DNA from: Herbaspirillum frisingense GSF30 | GTDB lineage: Bacteria; Pseudomonadota; Gammaproteobacteria; Burkholderiales; Burkholderiaceae_D | DNA length: 64,000 nt | Reading direction: 5' to 3' | Assembly (NCBI RefSeq): GCF_000300975.2 | Contig: NZ_AEEC02000015.1 | Span: 56,885-120,884 of the forward strand | The notes under the pieces: model-generated | Seen by the model: the letters and a program-made list of their open reading frames with translations, nothing else | What the model was told of the DNA's origin: nothing | The model's database searches: none | Program-made: the position numbers and the translations under genes | In this document: positions 56,829 to 64,000 of the stretch, piece by piece | How the letters are laid out: each line of letters starts with the position of its first letter | Position numbering within the stretch: position 1 is the first letter of the stretch

Positions 56829-57744
56829 GGATGTCGTCCGTGTGCGTTATGTGTGGGTTGATGGGCGGCTTCGATGGCAATGCATCAACGGGAGGCCGTA
56901 CAGGCAGGAAGTGAGGCTTTAGACTGCGACCCGCCATCAGACCTGTGGATGGCTACGCGGTTTTGGCACGCGTAATGGGAGCCGGGGTGCAGGTGTGAGC
57001 GTGGCGGATGGCATGGGTGAGGCTTATTTTGCGATCGTGTACAAAGTCAATTTACTCATCATCAACACGAGCCAGGAATGAACGGCACTCTTTTTTTCTT
57101 CTGTGTTCGTGTCGGCCCCGCACCTGTAACGTTTGGCCGCCTCGTGCGAGCACACTAATATAAAAGCGCTTCACAGGCAGTTTGCCGCTGGCGTACTTCG
57201 GTGCCTATCTTGACTGGACGCCGTTTCGCAACGATTTCGCGCGATCAGAATAAGCAAGCGAGTATATCACGCGAAATAGGCTTTTCCGAGGTGATCCAGG
57301 GCGCTGACGACTTTGCTGTCCATTGCTTTCGTGGAGGAAAATGCTTTTTTAGGCAAGTCCAGCTCGGAAATCTGAGCCAGTACTTTTTGTGACGTTGAAA
57401 AACAGGATATGAAAGGCATCGCCTACGACGTTTTTCCAAGGTAGTGTTGTGGTCGATGTCAGCGGCCGGAAGAACTTTTGAGAGGCTTTCGCCGTCACAG
57501 CCACCTTGTGAACTGCTCGCGAGCTTAAAATAAGTTGACCAATAGTCATTTACATATGCCCTGATGCGGAGCATGTTGTTTTTGCGTCACGTCTTCGAAT
57601 CAAGTCCTCCCCCCGCCAGGCACTTGTTGGGGAAGGGAACTCACGAGTGCGGCGACATGAAAGGCTATGCATCTGCTGTTCTTGGCGCGTTGATGCGGTC
57701 ATAATTGTCTCTTTAATATCAATTGTCTTCCACTTCCTACGCAT
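56829..57744. other. 916-base AT-richer gap between divergent gmd and phosphomannomutase genes
   Basis: No gene is convincing. Open stretches of 60-110 codons on the minus strand (57245-57574) have no ribosome site and no family resemblance. The region must hold the promoter of the gmd operon. One weak candidate is TTGACT on the minus strand near 57047-57052. AT-rich tracts (for example around 57080-57110 and 57240-57290) could bind a nucleoid silencer or an activator of polysaccharide genes. The plus-strand promoter of the mutase gene is listed separately. Confidence 0.45.
57690..57728 (+). promoter_or_regulatory. Predicted promoter of the phosphomannomutase gene with an 8-base direct repeat
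   Basis: TTGATG (57690-57695) and TAATAT (57714-57719) are 18 bases apart, a fair sigma-70 match. AATTGTCT occurs twice, at 57703-57710 and 57721-57728. The start points are 18 bases apart, on either side of the -10, and could be contacted by a regulator. The ATG at 57745 follows after about 25 bases. Confidence 0.4.
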
Positions 57745-59118
57745 ATGCCCATCGCCCAATCGATCTTCAAAGCCTACGACATCCGCGGCATCATCGACAA
57801 AACCCTGGACGACCAGGTCGCCTATCAGATCGGTCAGGCCTTCGGCGCCGCCGCGCTGGCCAAGGGGCAGAAGAAGGTCGTGATCGGCCGTGACGGCCGT
57901 CTGTCCGGTCCTGCACTGGCCGCTGCGCTGGCCAAGGGCCTGCAGTCGGTGGGTGTGGACGTGATCGATCTGGGCATGGTCGCCACCCCGATGGTCTATT
58001 TCGGTACCCATGTGCTGGACACCCAATCGGGCATCATGGTCACCGGCAGCCACAACCCGCCCGACTACAACGGTTTCAAGATGGTGCTGGCCGGCGAGGC
58101 CATCCATGGCGAGACCATTCAGGGTCTCTATCACGCCATCGTCAAGGGTGATTTCCCGCAAGGCGCCGGCAGCTACAGCACCCACGACATCAAGGATGCC
58201 TACATCGCCCGCATGATCTCGGACGTCAGGCTGGCGCGCCCGCTGAAGATTGCCGTCGATTGCGGCAACGGCGTGGCTGGCGCTTTCGCCGGCGAGCTTT
58301 ACCGTGCACTCGGTTGCGAAGTGACTGAATTGTTCTGTGAGGTCGATGGCAACTTCCCCAATCACCACCCCGATCCGGCGCACCCGGAAAACCTGCAGGA
58401 TCTCATTCGTTGCCTGCAGGAAACTGACAATGAGCTCGGCCTGGCCTTCGATGGAGACGGCGACCGCCTGGGACTGGTGACCAAGGATGGTCAGATCATC
58501 TACCCGGATCGTCAGCTGATGCTCTTCGCTGAGGACGTGCTGACCCGCAACCCGGGCAAGCAGATCCTCTATGACGTCAAGTGCACCCGTCATCTGGCAC
58601 CCTGGATCAGCGCGCGCGGTGGTCAGCCGTTGATGTGGAAGACCGGTCACTCGCTGGTCAAGGCCAAGTTGCGTGAAACGGGTGCGCCCCTGGGCGGCGA
58701 GATGAGTGGTCACATCTTCTTCAAGGACCGCTGGTTCGGTTTCGACGACGGTCTCTATGCCGGCGTGCGGATGCTGGAACTGATGGCGCGCCAGAGCGAC
58801 CCGTCGGCCGTTCTCAATGCGCTGCCCCAGTCGGTCAGCACTCCGGAACTGCAGCTGAAGCTGCAGGAAGGCGAGAATGTGGCCTTGATCGGCAAGCTGC
58901 AAAGCGATGCCAAGTTCGAAGGCGCCCAGGACATCATCACCATCGACGGTCTGCGCGTGGAATATGCCGATGGCTTCGGTCTGGCACGCTCTTCCAATAC
59001 TACGCCAGTAGTGGTGCTGCGCTTCGAGGCGGAGACGGCGGAAGCACTGGCGCGCATCCAGGGCGAGTTCCGCAAGGTCATCCTGGCGGCTCGTCCCGAC
59101 GTCGCACTGCCGTTCTGA
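57745..59118 (+). CDS. manB: Phosphomannomutase/phosphoglucomutase
   Basis: A 457-residue alpha-D-phosphohexomutase of the AlgC/ManB type. The N-terminus reads SIFKAYDIRGIIDKTL, the phosphoserine loop TGSHNPPDYNGFK, the metal loop AFDGDGDRLGLV, and the sugar-recognition GGEMSGHIFF. It interconverts mannose-6-P/mannose-1-P (and glucose phosphates), feeding GDP-mannose for gmd and hexose phosphates for rfbA and the LPS core. It is divergent from the gmd operon and followed by LPS core genes. Confidence 0.95.
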   Translation: MPIAQSIFKAYDIRGIIDKTLDDQVAYQIGQAFGAAALAKGQKKVVIGRDGRLSGPALAAALAKGLQSVGVDVIDLGMVATPMVYFGTHVLDTQSGIMVTGSHNPPDYNGFKMVLAGEAIHGETIQGLYHAIVKGDFPQGAGSYSTHDIKDAYIARMISDVRLARPLKIAVDCGNGVAGAFAGELYRALGCEVTELFCEVDGNFPNHHPDPAHPENLQDLIRCLQETDNELGLAFDGDGDRLGLVTKDGQIIYPDRQLMLFAEDVLTRNPGKQILYDVKCTRHLAPWISARGGQPLMWKTGHSLVKAKLRETGAPLGGEMSGHIFFKDRWFGFDDGLYAGVRMLELMARQSDPSAVLNALPQSVSTPELQLKLQEGENVALIGKLQSDAKFEGAQDIITIDGLRVEYADGFGLARSSNTTPVVVLRFEAETAEALARIQGEFRKVILAARPDVALPF

Positions 59119-59137
59119 CGGCCTGATGAGGTAAGAT

Positions 59138-59174
59138 GCTGGCCCACAGTTAAGTTCAGCCAGAGTGGGCCAGC
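59138..59174 (+). promoter_or_regulatory. Hairpin ending immediately before the waaC start codon
   Basis: GCTGGCCCAC (59138-59147) and GTGGGCCAGC (59165-59174) form a perfect 10-base-pair stem with a 17-base loop. The 3' arm ends one base before the TTG start at 59176, so the region where a ribosome site would lie is paired. It may limit translation of waaC or respond to a condition. There is no T-run, which argues against a terminator of the preceding mutase gene. Confidence 0.5.
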
Positions 59175-59175
59175 C

Positions 59176-60153
59176 TTGAAAATCCTAATCGTCCGCGTTT
59201 CCTCCCTGGGAGACGTCGTCCACAACATGCCGATGGTCGCGGACATCCGTCGTCATTTCCCCGCCGCACAGATCGACTGGGTCGTGGAAGAGGCCTATAC
59301 GAGCCTCGTCCGCCTCAATCCTCATGTCCACACTGTGATTCCGATCGCCTTGCGTCGCTGGCGCAAGACCTTGTTCTCTGCCGCCACCCGCGCCGAGATT
59401 GCGGCTTTCCGGCGCCAGTTGCAGGCCGAGCGCTACGATGTGGTCTTTGATACCCAGGGCCTGCTCAAGACCAGCGTAGTCATGCGCATGGCGCGACTGG
59501 CCGATCATGGGCGCCGGGTGGGCCTGGCCAATGCTACCGAGGGCTCGGGCTACGAGCCGCTTTCCCGGATCTTCCACGACCAGAGTATCGCAGTCGGTCG
59601 GCGCACCCACGCCGTCATGCGGGCGCGCCTGGTGGCTGCCGGTGCATTGGGCTATCAGGTCGAGGGTGAGCCCGATTTCGCCCTGCAGGCGCCCCAATCG
59701 GCACGCTGGCCCTGGATGCCGGAGACCCCATATGCCGTCTTCTTCCACGGCACCGCACGTGCAGCCAAGCAATGGCCGCCGGCGCAATGGATCAGGCTAG
59801 GGCAGGACCTGGCAGCTCGCGGCCTGCCGGTGTTGCTGCCTTGGGGCAGCGCCCGGGAACAGGCGGCTGCGCAGCAACTGGCAGCGGGCATCCCAGGTGC
59901 CGTCGTATTGCCGGCGCTGCCGCTGATGCAGGCGGTGTCGCTGGTGCAGCAGGCCAGGCTGGTGATCGGCCTGGATACCGGTCTGACTCACATCGCTGCC
60001 GCGTATGGCAAGCCCACAGTTGAGCTTTACTGCGATTCCCCGCGTTGGAAAACCGAAGGCAACTGGTCGCCTCACATCGTCAACCTGGGTGATCTGGGGG
60101 CGCCACCGGCCGAGGAGGCCGTACTGTCCGCCGCGCTGGGTTTGCTGGACTGA
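59176..60153 (+). CDS. waaC: Lipopolysaccharide heptosyltransferase I
   Basis: A 325-residue GT9 enzyme that adds the first heptose to Kdo2-lipid A. It begins MKILIVRVSSLGDVVHNMPMVADIR, the usual WaaC start, with FHGTARAAKQWPPAQWIRLG in the middle and the donor-binding GLDTGLTHIAAAYGKPTVELY near the end. The start codon is TTG. There is no in-frame ATG or GTG back to the preceding stop, and no Shine-Dalgarno sequence. A strong hairpin lies directly upstream. Confidence 0.95.
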   Translation: MKILIVRVSSLGDVVHNMPMVADIRRHFPAAQIDWVVEEAYTSLVRLNPHVHTVIPIALRRWRKTLFSAATRAEIAAFRRQLQAERYDVVFDTQGLLKTSVVMRMARLADHGRRVGLANATEGSGYEPLSRIFHDQSIAVGRRTHAVMRARLVAAGALGYQVEGEPDFALQAPQSARWPWMPETPYAVFFHGTARAAKQWPPAQWIRLGQDLAARGLPVLLPWGSAREQAAAQQLAAGIPGAVVLPALPLMQAVSLVQQARLVIGLDTGLTHIAAAYGKPTVELYCDSPRWKTEGNWSPHIVNLGDLGAPPAEEAVLSAALGLLD

Positions 60154-60318
60154 GGGCTCCCGCCCGGTCAGGGCATCGACCCGGATCATTGAAACAGATC
60201 AAAACTCGGCGGCAAACTGTTGAACCGGATCGTAGGGCCGCTTGCGGCGGGGTTTTGCGGCCTGCTGACGCGCCTGCATCGCCACACGGCGTTGACGCTT
60301 GCGGGCATAATACGCGCC

Positions 60319-61188
60319 ATGGAATCGCAAATTATCGAGATCGGCCTGACTGAATGGCGGGTCGACAACCCCAATCAGGAATGGATCACCGCGCTGGAAG
60401 CCGGCAAGGTGCTGTATTTCCCGCACTTGGCCTTCCAGTTGATGCAATCCGAGCAGGTGCTGCTTGATCCGGCCGTGCGTGCCCCGAAGTCCCGCAATAT
60501 CAGCCTGGACGCGCGGGGGCATATCAAGGGCGCCGCCGGTGGTACGGAGCAACAACTGGCGTTGGCGGCGATGGTGGGACGCTTTCGCGAGCAGGCTTTG
60601 TCTTTGGTGCATACGCTCCTGCCCAAGTATCGTGACGCCCTGCGCGTAGCACCTACCAGCTATCGACCGATGCAGGTGGAAACCCGCGCCCAGTCCTGGC
60701 GCGCTGACGACCGCCGCATGCACGTCGACGCCTTCCCGTCGCGGCCGAACTATGGTGAGCGTATCCTGCGCGTCTTTACCAATATCAACCCGGAAGGCGT
60801 GCCGCGTGTCTGGCGCGTGGGCGAGCCTTTTGAAACCGTGGCCAGGCGCTTTCTGCCTCGTGCCAAGCCTTATGTTGCCTGGCAGGCGAAATTATTGAAG
60901 GCCTTGCGCGTGACGAAGTCCTTGCGCAGCGAGTACGACCACATGATGCTTCAGCTGCACGACGGCATGAAGGGCGACATGCAATACCAGCAGGATGCCC
61001 AGCAGGTAACCATGCCCTTCGCCGCAGGCTCGGTCTGGATCTGCTTTTCGGATCAGGCATCTCACGCAGTCATGTCGGGGCAATACATGATGGAGCAGAC
61101 CCTGCACCTGGCACCGGAACAGCAATACGATCCGCAATCCAGCCCGCTGGCCATCCTGACGCGCCTGGCCGGCCATCCTTTGGTCTGA
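60319..61188 (+). CDS. kdoO: Kdo hydroxylase family protein, Fe(II)/2-oxoglutarate-type
   Basis: A 289-residue oxygenase. An HVD iron motif lies in MHVDAFPSRPNYGERILRVF and the distal His in SDQASHAVMSGQ. The overall pattern resembles KdoO, which 3-hydroxylates the outer Kdo sugar of the LPS inner core. Its place between waaC and waaA supports that role. The ATG at 60319 is chosen; an in-frame TTG at 60220 would add 33 residues with no motif. The waaA gene starts one base after its stop. Confidence 0.88.
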   Translation: MESQIIEIGLTEWRVDNPNQEWITALEAGKVLYFPHLAFQLMQSEQVLLDPAVRAPKSRNISLDARGHIKGAAGGTEQQLALAAMVGRFREQALSLVHTLLPKYRDALRVAPTSYRPMQVETRAQSWRADDRRMHVDAFPSRPNYGERILRVFTNINPEGVPRVWRVGEPFETVARRFLPRAKPYVAWQAKLLKALRVTKSLRSEYDHMMLQLHDGMKGDMQYQQDAQQVTMPFAAGSVWICFSDQASHAVMSGQYMMEQTLHLAPEQQYDPQSSPLAILTRLAGHPLV

Positions 61189-61189
61189 G

Positions 61190-62476
61190 ATGCGGTTGCT
61201 GTATTCCCTGATCTGGTGGCTGCTGCTGCCGCTGGTGCTGCTGCGCCTCTGGTGGCGTGGCCGCAAGGAGCCCGGTTACCGGGCCCATGTGAGCGAGCGT
61301 CTCGGCTTTTATGCGCGCCTGCCTGATTCGCAGGCGCGTTTCATCTGGGTGCACGCGGTGTCGGTCGGCGAGACCCGCGCTGCAGAGCCGCTTATCGATT
61401 CTCTGTTGCAGCAATATCCCCAGCATTCCATCCTGCTGACCTGCATGACGGCCACCGGTCGCGCTACCGGCGCCCAGGTCTACGGCAAGCATGGCGGGCG
61501 TGTCCTGCAAAGCTTCCTGCCGTATGACATTGGATGGATGTGTGCCCGGTTTCTACGACATTTTCGACCAACTGTCTGTGTGCTGATGGAAACCGAGGTC
61601 TGGCCCAGCCTGATCGCCCAATGCCGTCGTTACCACGTTCCCGTGATGCTGGCCAATGCCCGTCTGTCGGAGCGTTCGTTGCGGCGTGGGTTGCGTTTTG
61701 CCGCCTTGTTGAAGCCGGCAGCTGAGGCCATCAGTGTAGTCGCGGCGCAATCGGACGCGGATGCGCAGCGTCTGCGCGCCTTCGGGGCGCGTCAGGTCGT
61801 CGTGACGGGGAGCCTCAAGTTCGACGTTGAGCCACCTGATGCCGTGGTTGCCCGGGGTCTGGAGTGGAAAGCCCAGGTCGGACTACGCAAGGTGCTGTTA
61901 TGCGCCAGTACCCGGGAAGGCGAAGAAGCCCTGATCCTTGACGCGTTGGCTCGCGAAGGACGGGGTGACTGGCTGACGGTCATCGTGCCCCGTCACCCTC
62001 AGCGATTCGATCAGGTCGCCGACATGATCAGTGCCCGTGGCCTGCGCCTGCAGCGGCGGTCCACACTGCAGCAGGACATCCGCTTGCAGGATGTGGATGT
62101 ACTGCTGGGTGATTCCATGGGGGAGATGTTTGCCTACTATGCGCTTTGTGATGTCGCATTCATCGGTGGCAGCCTCTTGCCGCTCGGTGGGCAGAACCTG
62201 ATCGAGGCGCTGGCCTTGGGTAGGCCGGTGTTGATCGGCCCGCACACTTTCAATTTTCAGCGCATTACCGAGGATGCCATTGCCGAGCACGCAGCAGCGC
62301 GCGTAGAGAATGCAGATGCATTGCTGCGTCAGTGGAAAGAACTCGTGTCCGACCACACGCGTATGGATCAAAGGTCGCATTCCGCAAAGGAATTTGCGCA
62401 GCGTCACCAGGGCGCAACTGGCCGGACGCTTTCCCTGCTGGACGGGTTGCTGAAAGATGGTCAGGCGCGGCGATAG
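61190..62476 (+). CDS. waaA: 3-deoxy-D-manno-octulosonic acid (Kdo) transferase
   Basis: A 428-residue GT30 enzyme, anchored by an N-terminal membrane helix (LLYSLIWWLLLPLVLLRLWW). The catalytic Glu lies in HVSERLGFY, VHAVSVGETRAAEPL is conserved, and the donor-binding part reads GGSLLPLGGQNLIEAL. It attaches Kdo to lipid A precursor. Its 3' end overlaps the convergent SDR gene by 16 bases. Confidence 0.95.
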   Translation: MRLLYSLIWWLLLPLVLLRLWWRGRKEPGYRAHVSERLGFYARLPDSQARFIWVHAVSVGETRAAEPLIDSLLQQYPQHSILLTCMTATGRATGAQVYGKHGGRVLQSFLPYDIGWMCARFLRHFRPTVCVLMETEVWPSLIAQCRRYHVPVMLANARLSERSLRRGLRFAALLKPAAEAISVVAAQSDADAQRLRAFGARQVVVTGSLKFDVEPPDAVVARGLEWKAQVGLRKVLLCASTREGEEALILDALAREGRGDWLTVIVPRHPQRFDQVADMISARGLRLQRRSTLQQDIRLQDVDVLLGDSMGEMFAYYALCDVAFIGGSLLPLGGQNLIEALALGRPVLIGPHTFNFQRITEDAIAEHAAARVENADALLRQWKELVSDHTRMDQRSHSAKEFAQRHQGATGRTLSLLDGLLKDGQARR

Positions 62477-63423
62477 GCGTCGACCGTTTTCTGGAATGCG
62501 GCGTCGACTGTCGTTCTGGGCGTCCAGCCCAGCAGATCGCGGTTCTTGCTGATGTCGACCTGCAGGGAGCCGCAAAGACGCTGCGCGATTCCAGGCCTGC
62601 CCATCATGCGTGCTGCCAGCATCAGCCATGAGGCCGGTAGCGATGGCAGGAATGGCGACTTGCCCAGGGCAAGGGAGATGCGTCTGAGCATGGCGGTAGT
62701 TGAGAGGTCTTCACCATCAGATACCAGGAATACCTGGCCTGCAGCATCGGGGTGGCTCAGGCAGACGCAGATCAGGTCCACCAGGTTATCCAGCGCTACC
62801 AGGCTGCGGCGATTGCTGGAGATGCCGCCCAGCGGCAGCGGTATGCCTTTATCCAGCCAGCGGATCATGCTCAGGAAATTGGCTTTGACTCCAGGGCCAT
62901 AGACCAATACCGGTCTTATCACCACCACTTCCATGGTTCCATTGCGCGCCAGCTCCCGCAGCGCCTGTTCGGCTTCCATCTTGGAGATGCCGTAGGGATC
63001 GGCCGGGGCGGGCGTATCGTCGGCTGTAAAGGGACGTCCTGGTTGCGTCTCTTCACCATTGACCTTGATCGAGCTGATGAAAATGAAACGGCGGACTCCC
63101 GCCTGTTGCGCTTGACGTGCCAGCGCCAGCGTTCCTTCGACATTGGTCCTGCGGAATTTCGATAACGGGTCGCCGGCTGTTTCGTTCATCACGTGTACCC
63201 GCGCCGCGCAGTGGACCACCGCTTCCATGCCTTCTAGTGCTGAGGACCAATTGGTATCGGGTGCCAGTTCTTCGACGATCACTTTTTCCAGTGTGCTGGA
63301 GTCTACGGGCAGCTTTGCTGTGGGGCGAAGTGCGGCACGCAGATGATGATGGTCCTCGGAGGCAAGTTGGCGAACCAAGGCTTGGCCAACGAAACCGGAG
63401 GCGCCGGTAATGAGAATACGCAT
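62461..63423 (-). CDS. NAD-dependent epimerase/dehydratase (WbpV/Gne-like SDR)
   Basis: A 320-residue extended SDR with ILITGASGFVGQALVRQL, FISSIKVNGEETQPG (catalytic Ser) and DPYGISKMEAEQAL (Y-x3-K). It resembles WbpV-type enzymes that reduce a 4-keto sugar in QuiNAc/FucNAc synthesis, which would match the WbpM-like dehydratase at 41032, and also UDP-glucose 4-epimerases. The ATG at 63423 is the family start; a TTG six bases upstream is not needed. It reads away from the rRNA promoter region. Confidence 0.88.
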   Translation of the reverse strand: MRILITGASGFVGQALVRQLASEDHHHLRAALRPTAKLPVDSSTLEKVIVEELAPDTNWSSALEGMEAVVHCAARVHVMNETAGDPLSKFRRTNVEGTLALARQAQQAGVRRFIFISSIKVNGEETQPGRPFTADDTPAPADPYGISKMEAEQALRELARNGTMEVVVIRPVLVYGPGVKANFLSMIRWLDKGIPLPLGGISSNRRSLVALDNLVDLICVCLSHPDAAGQVFLVSDGEDLSTTAMLRRISLALGKSPFLPSLPASWLMLAARMMGRPGIAQRLCGSLQVDISKNRDLLGWTPRTTVDAAFQKTVDAYRRA

Positions 63424-63578
63424 GGACAAATAAGGGAGCGGCGGGGAAAGAGGACGCCAATACTATCATCGTGTCCCGACTTGCCCGGTGAATGCGGAGG
63501 CCAGCTCGTCTGGCTGCTTGGTATATAGAAGAATGGCCTTGCTTGGCATCGGGATGGCGCTGCCTATTTGGGCTGGCT

Positions 63579-63638
63579 AAATTATTTTCGAATATTTTTC
63601 AAAAAGTGCTTGCGTGGTGTGGGGTGGGTTGCTATAGT
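63579..63638 (+). promoter_or_regulatory. rRNA operon promoter P1 with upstream AT-rich element
   Basis: TTGCGT (63610-63615) and TATAGT (63633-63638) are exactly 17 bases apart. An A/T-rich tract (63579-63606) directly upstream resembles an UP element, and the bases after the -10 (TCGCCCCC) form a GC-rich discriminator as in stringently controlled rRNA promoters. Confidence 0.7.
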
Positions 63639-63804
63639 TCGCCCCCTGCTGACGCGACACACGAAGCGAAGTTGAAAAACAGAGCGACGAAGGTGGGCGA
63701 AGCAGGTGAGTAGTGAAGCAGTTCGAAGGGCGTTTAAATGGAAGTAGTCGAGCAGGCAGTAAAAGCGAAGACGAAAAAATTTAAAACGAATCGCAAAAAA
63801 GTAG

Positions 63805-63833
63805 TTGACGCGATGAACTAACTGCTACATAAT
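63805..63833 (+). promoter_or_regulatory. rRNA operon promoter P2
   Basis: TTGACG (63805-63810) and CATAAT (63828-63833) have the optimal 17-base spacing, preceded by another A-rich tract (about 63772-63800). It lies 195 bases downstream of P1, the tandem layout common for rRNA operons. Confidence 0.7.
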
Positions 63834-63870
63834 CTCGTTTCTCTGCTGCTGACGAACAAAACGATTCGCA

Positions 63871-64000
63871 GCGATGCAAACAGCGCCAGGCGCGTTTGAT
63901 GCAGATGATCTTTAAAAATTAACAGCCGATAAGCGTGGGCGTTTAATGAAGTGCGACAGAACCTCGGTTCTGGAAACTTTAAATATTAAATGCTCACAAG
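63871..64000 (+). other. rRNA operon leader with boxB/boxA-like antitermination signals; 16S rRNA gene expected just beyond the window
   Basis: TGATCTTTAAAAA (63906-63918) resembles the boxA consensus TGCTCTTTAACAA. An imperfect hairpin just upstream (about 63879-63897, AAAC/GTTT and GCG/CGC pairs) takes the boxB position. The stretch after boxA (AACAGCCGATAAG, then GTGTTTAATG-like text) matches my memory of Burkholderiales rRNA leaders. The mature 16S start is not reached. Confidence 0.7.

Noticed and set aside
57245..57574. 109-codon minus-strand open frame in the gmd/manB gap
   Set aside because: No homology recognisable, no ribosome site, and two frames overlap equally well. Treated as non-coding.
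57550..58902. 450-codon open frame on the minus strand opposite manB
   Set aside because: manB on the plus strand is clearly coding with its active-site motifs. The antisense frame is an artefact of high GC.
63492..63713. Small plus-strand open frame upstream of the rRNA leader
   Set aside because: It spans the predicted P1 promoter and AT-rich element, with no ribosome site.

Overview
The window is GC-rich chromosomal DNA of a betaproteobacterium, most likely Herbaspirillum or a close relative in Oxalobacteraceae (inference). The evidence is the gene order yqgE-ruvX-pyrR-pyrB-pyrC', the group DUF2782-thrB-BPSS1780-type membrane protein near polA, and an rRNA-operon leader at the right edge. 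No tRNA, prophage, insertion sequence or CRISPR array was seen. The 16S rRNA gene itself should start just beyond base 64000.

Left part (1-9.3 kb): a complete polyol (mannitol/sorbitol/arabitol) uptake and catabolism operon. A SorC-type regulator runs off the left edge and is divergent from it. The operon encodes a periplasmic binding protein, two permeases, a HAD phosphatase, an ATPase, a mannitol-type dehydrogenase and xylulokinase. It ends in a strong hairpin shared with a convergent Aer-like chemoreceptor. Next (11-13.4 kb) come a BPSS1780-type membrane protein, thrB and a DUF2782-type protein. At 13.5-16.6 kb lies an AT-richer three-gene cassette: a DUF6402-like protein and two paralogous 230-residue membrane proteins. 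It looks like an acquired effector/immunity-type unit. A LOG-family gene and polA follow, with abutting start codons.

Middle (20.7-37.4 kb): a second chemoreceptor and a Tat-exported dienelactone-hydrolase-like protein. Then comes an operon behind an excellent sigma-54 promoter, encoding a ferredoxin-reductase, an NMT1-like ABC uptake system (permease frameshifted here), a 2-oxoglutarate/Fe(II)-type oxygenase, a Rieske oxygenase and a cytosine/guanine-deaminase-superfamily amidohydrolase. This is probably a nitrogen-scavenging route for an N-heterocycle. After it comes the pyrimidine group yqgE-ruvX-pyrR-pyrB-pyrC'-plsC. A palindromic repeat and a GIY-YIG gene are inserted between pyrB and the non-catalytic pyrC'. 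apaH is convergent and overlaps plsC.

Right part (37.5-63.4 kb): a surface-polysaccharide region. rfbBDAC makes dTDP-L-rhamnose. Facing it, a 13.8-kb minus-strand operon runs gmd, fcl/colC-like, colD-like, wzm, wzt, a GT10 fucosyltransferase-like gene, an acyltransferase, a GT11 gene, four more glycosyltransferases, a priming sugar transferase and a WbpM-like dehydratase. This suggests an ABC-exported O-antigen or capsule carrying L-fucose and/or colitose. Across a 0.9-kb gap lie phosphomannomutase and the lipopolysaccharide core genes waaC, kdoO and waaA, then an SDR-family epimerase. The last 0.4 kb holds two tandem rRNA promoters and the antitermination leader.
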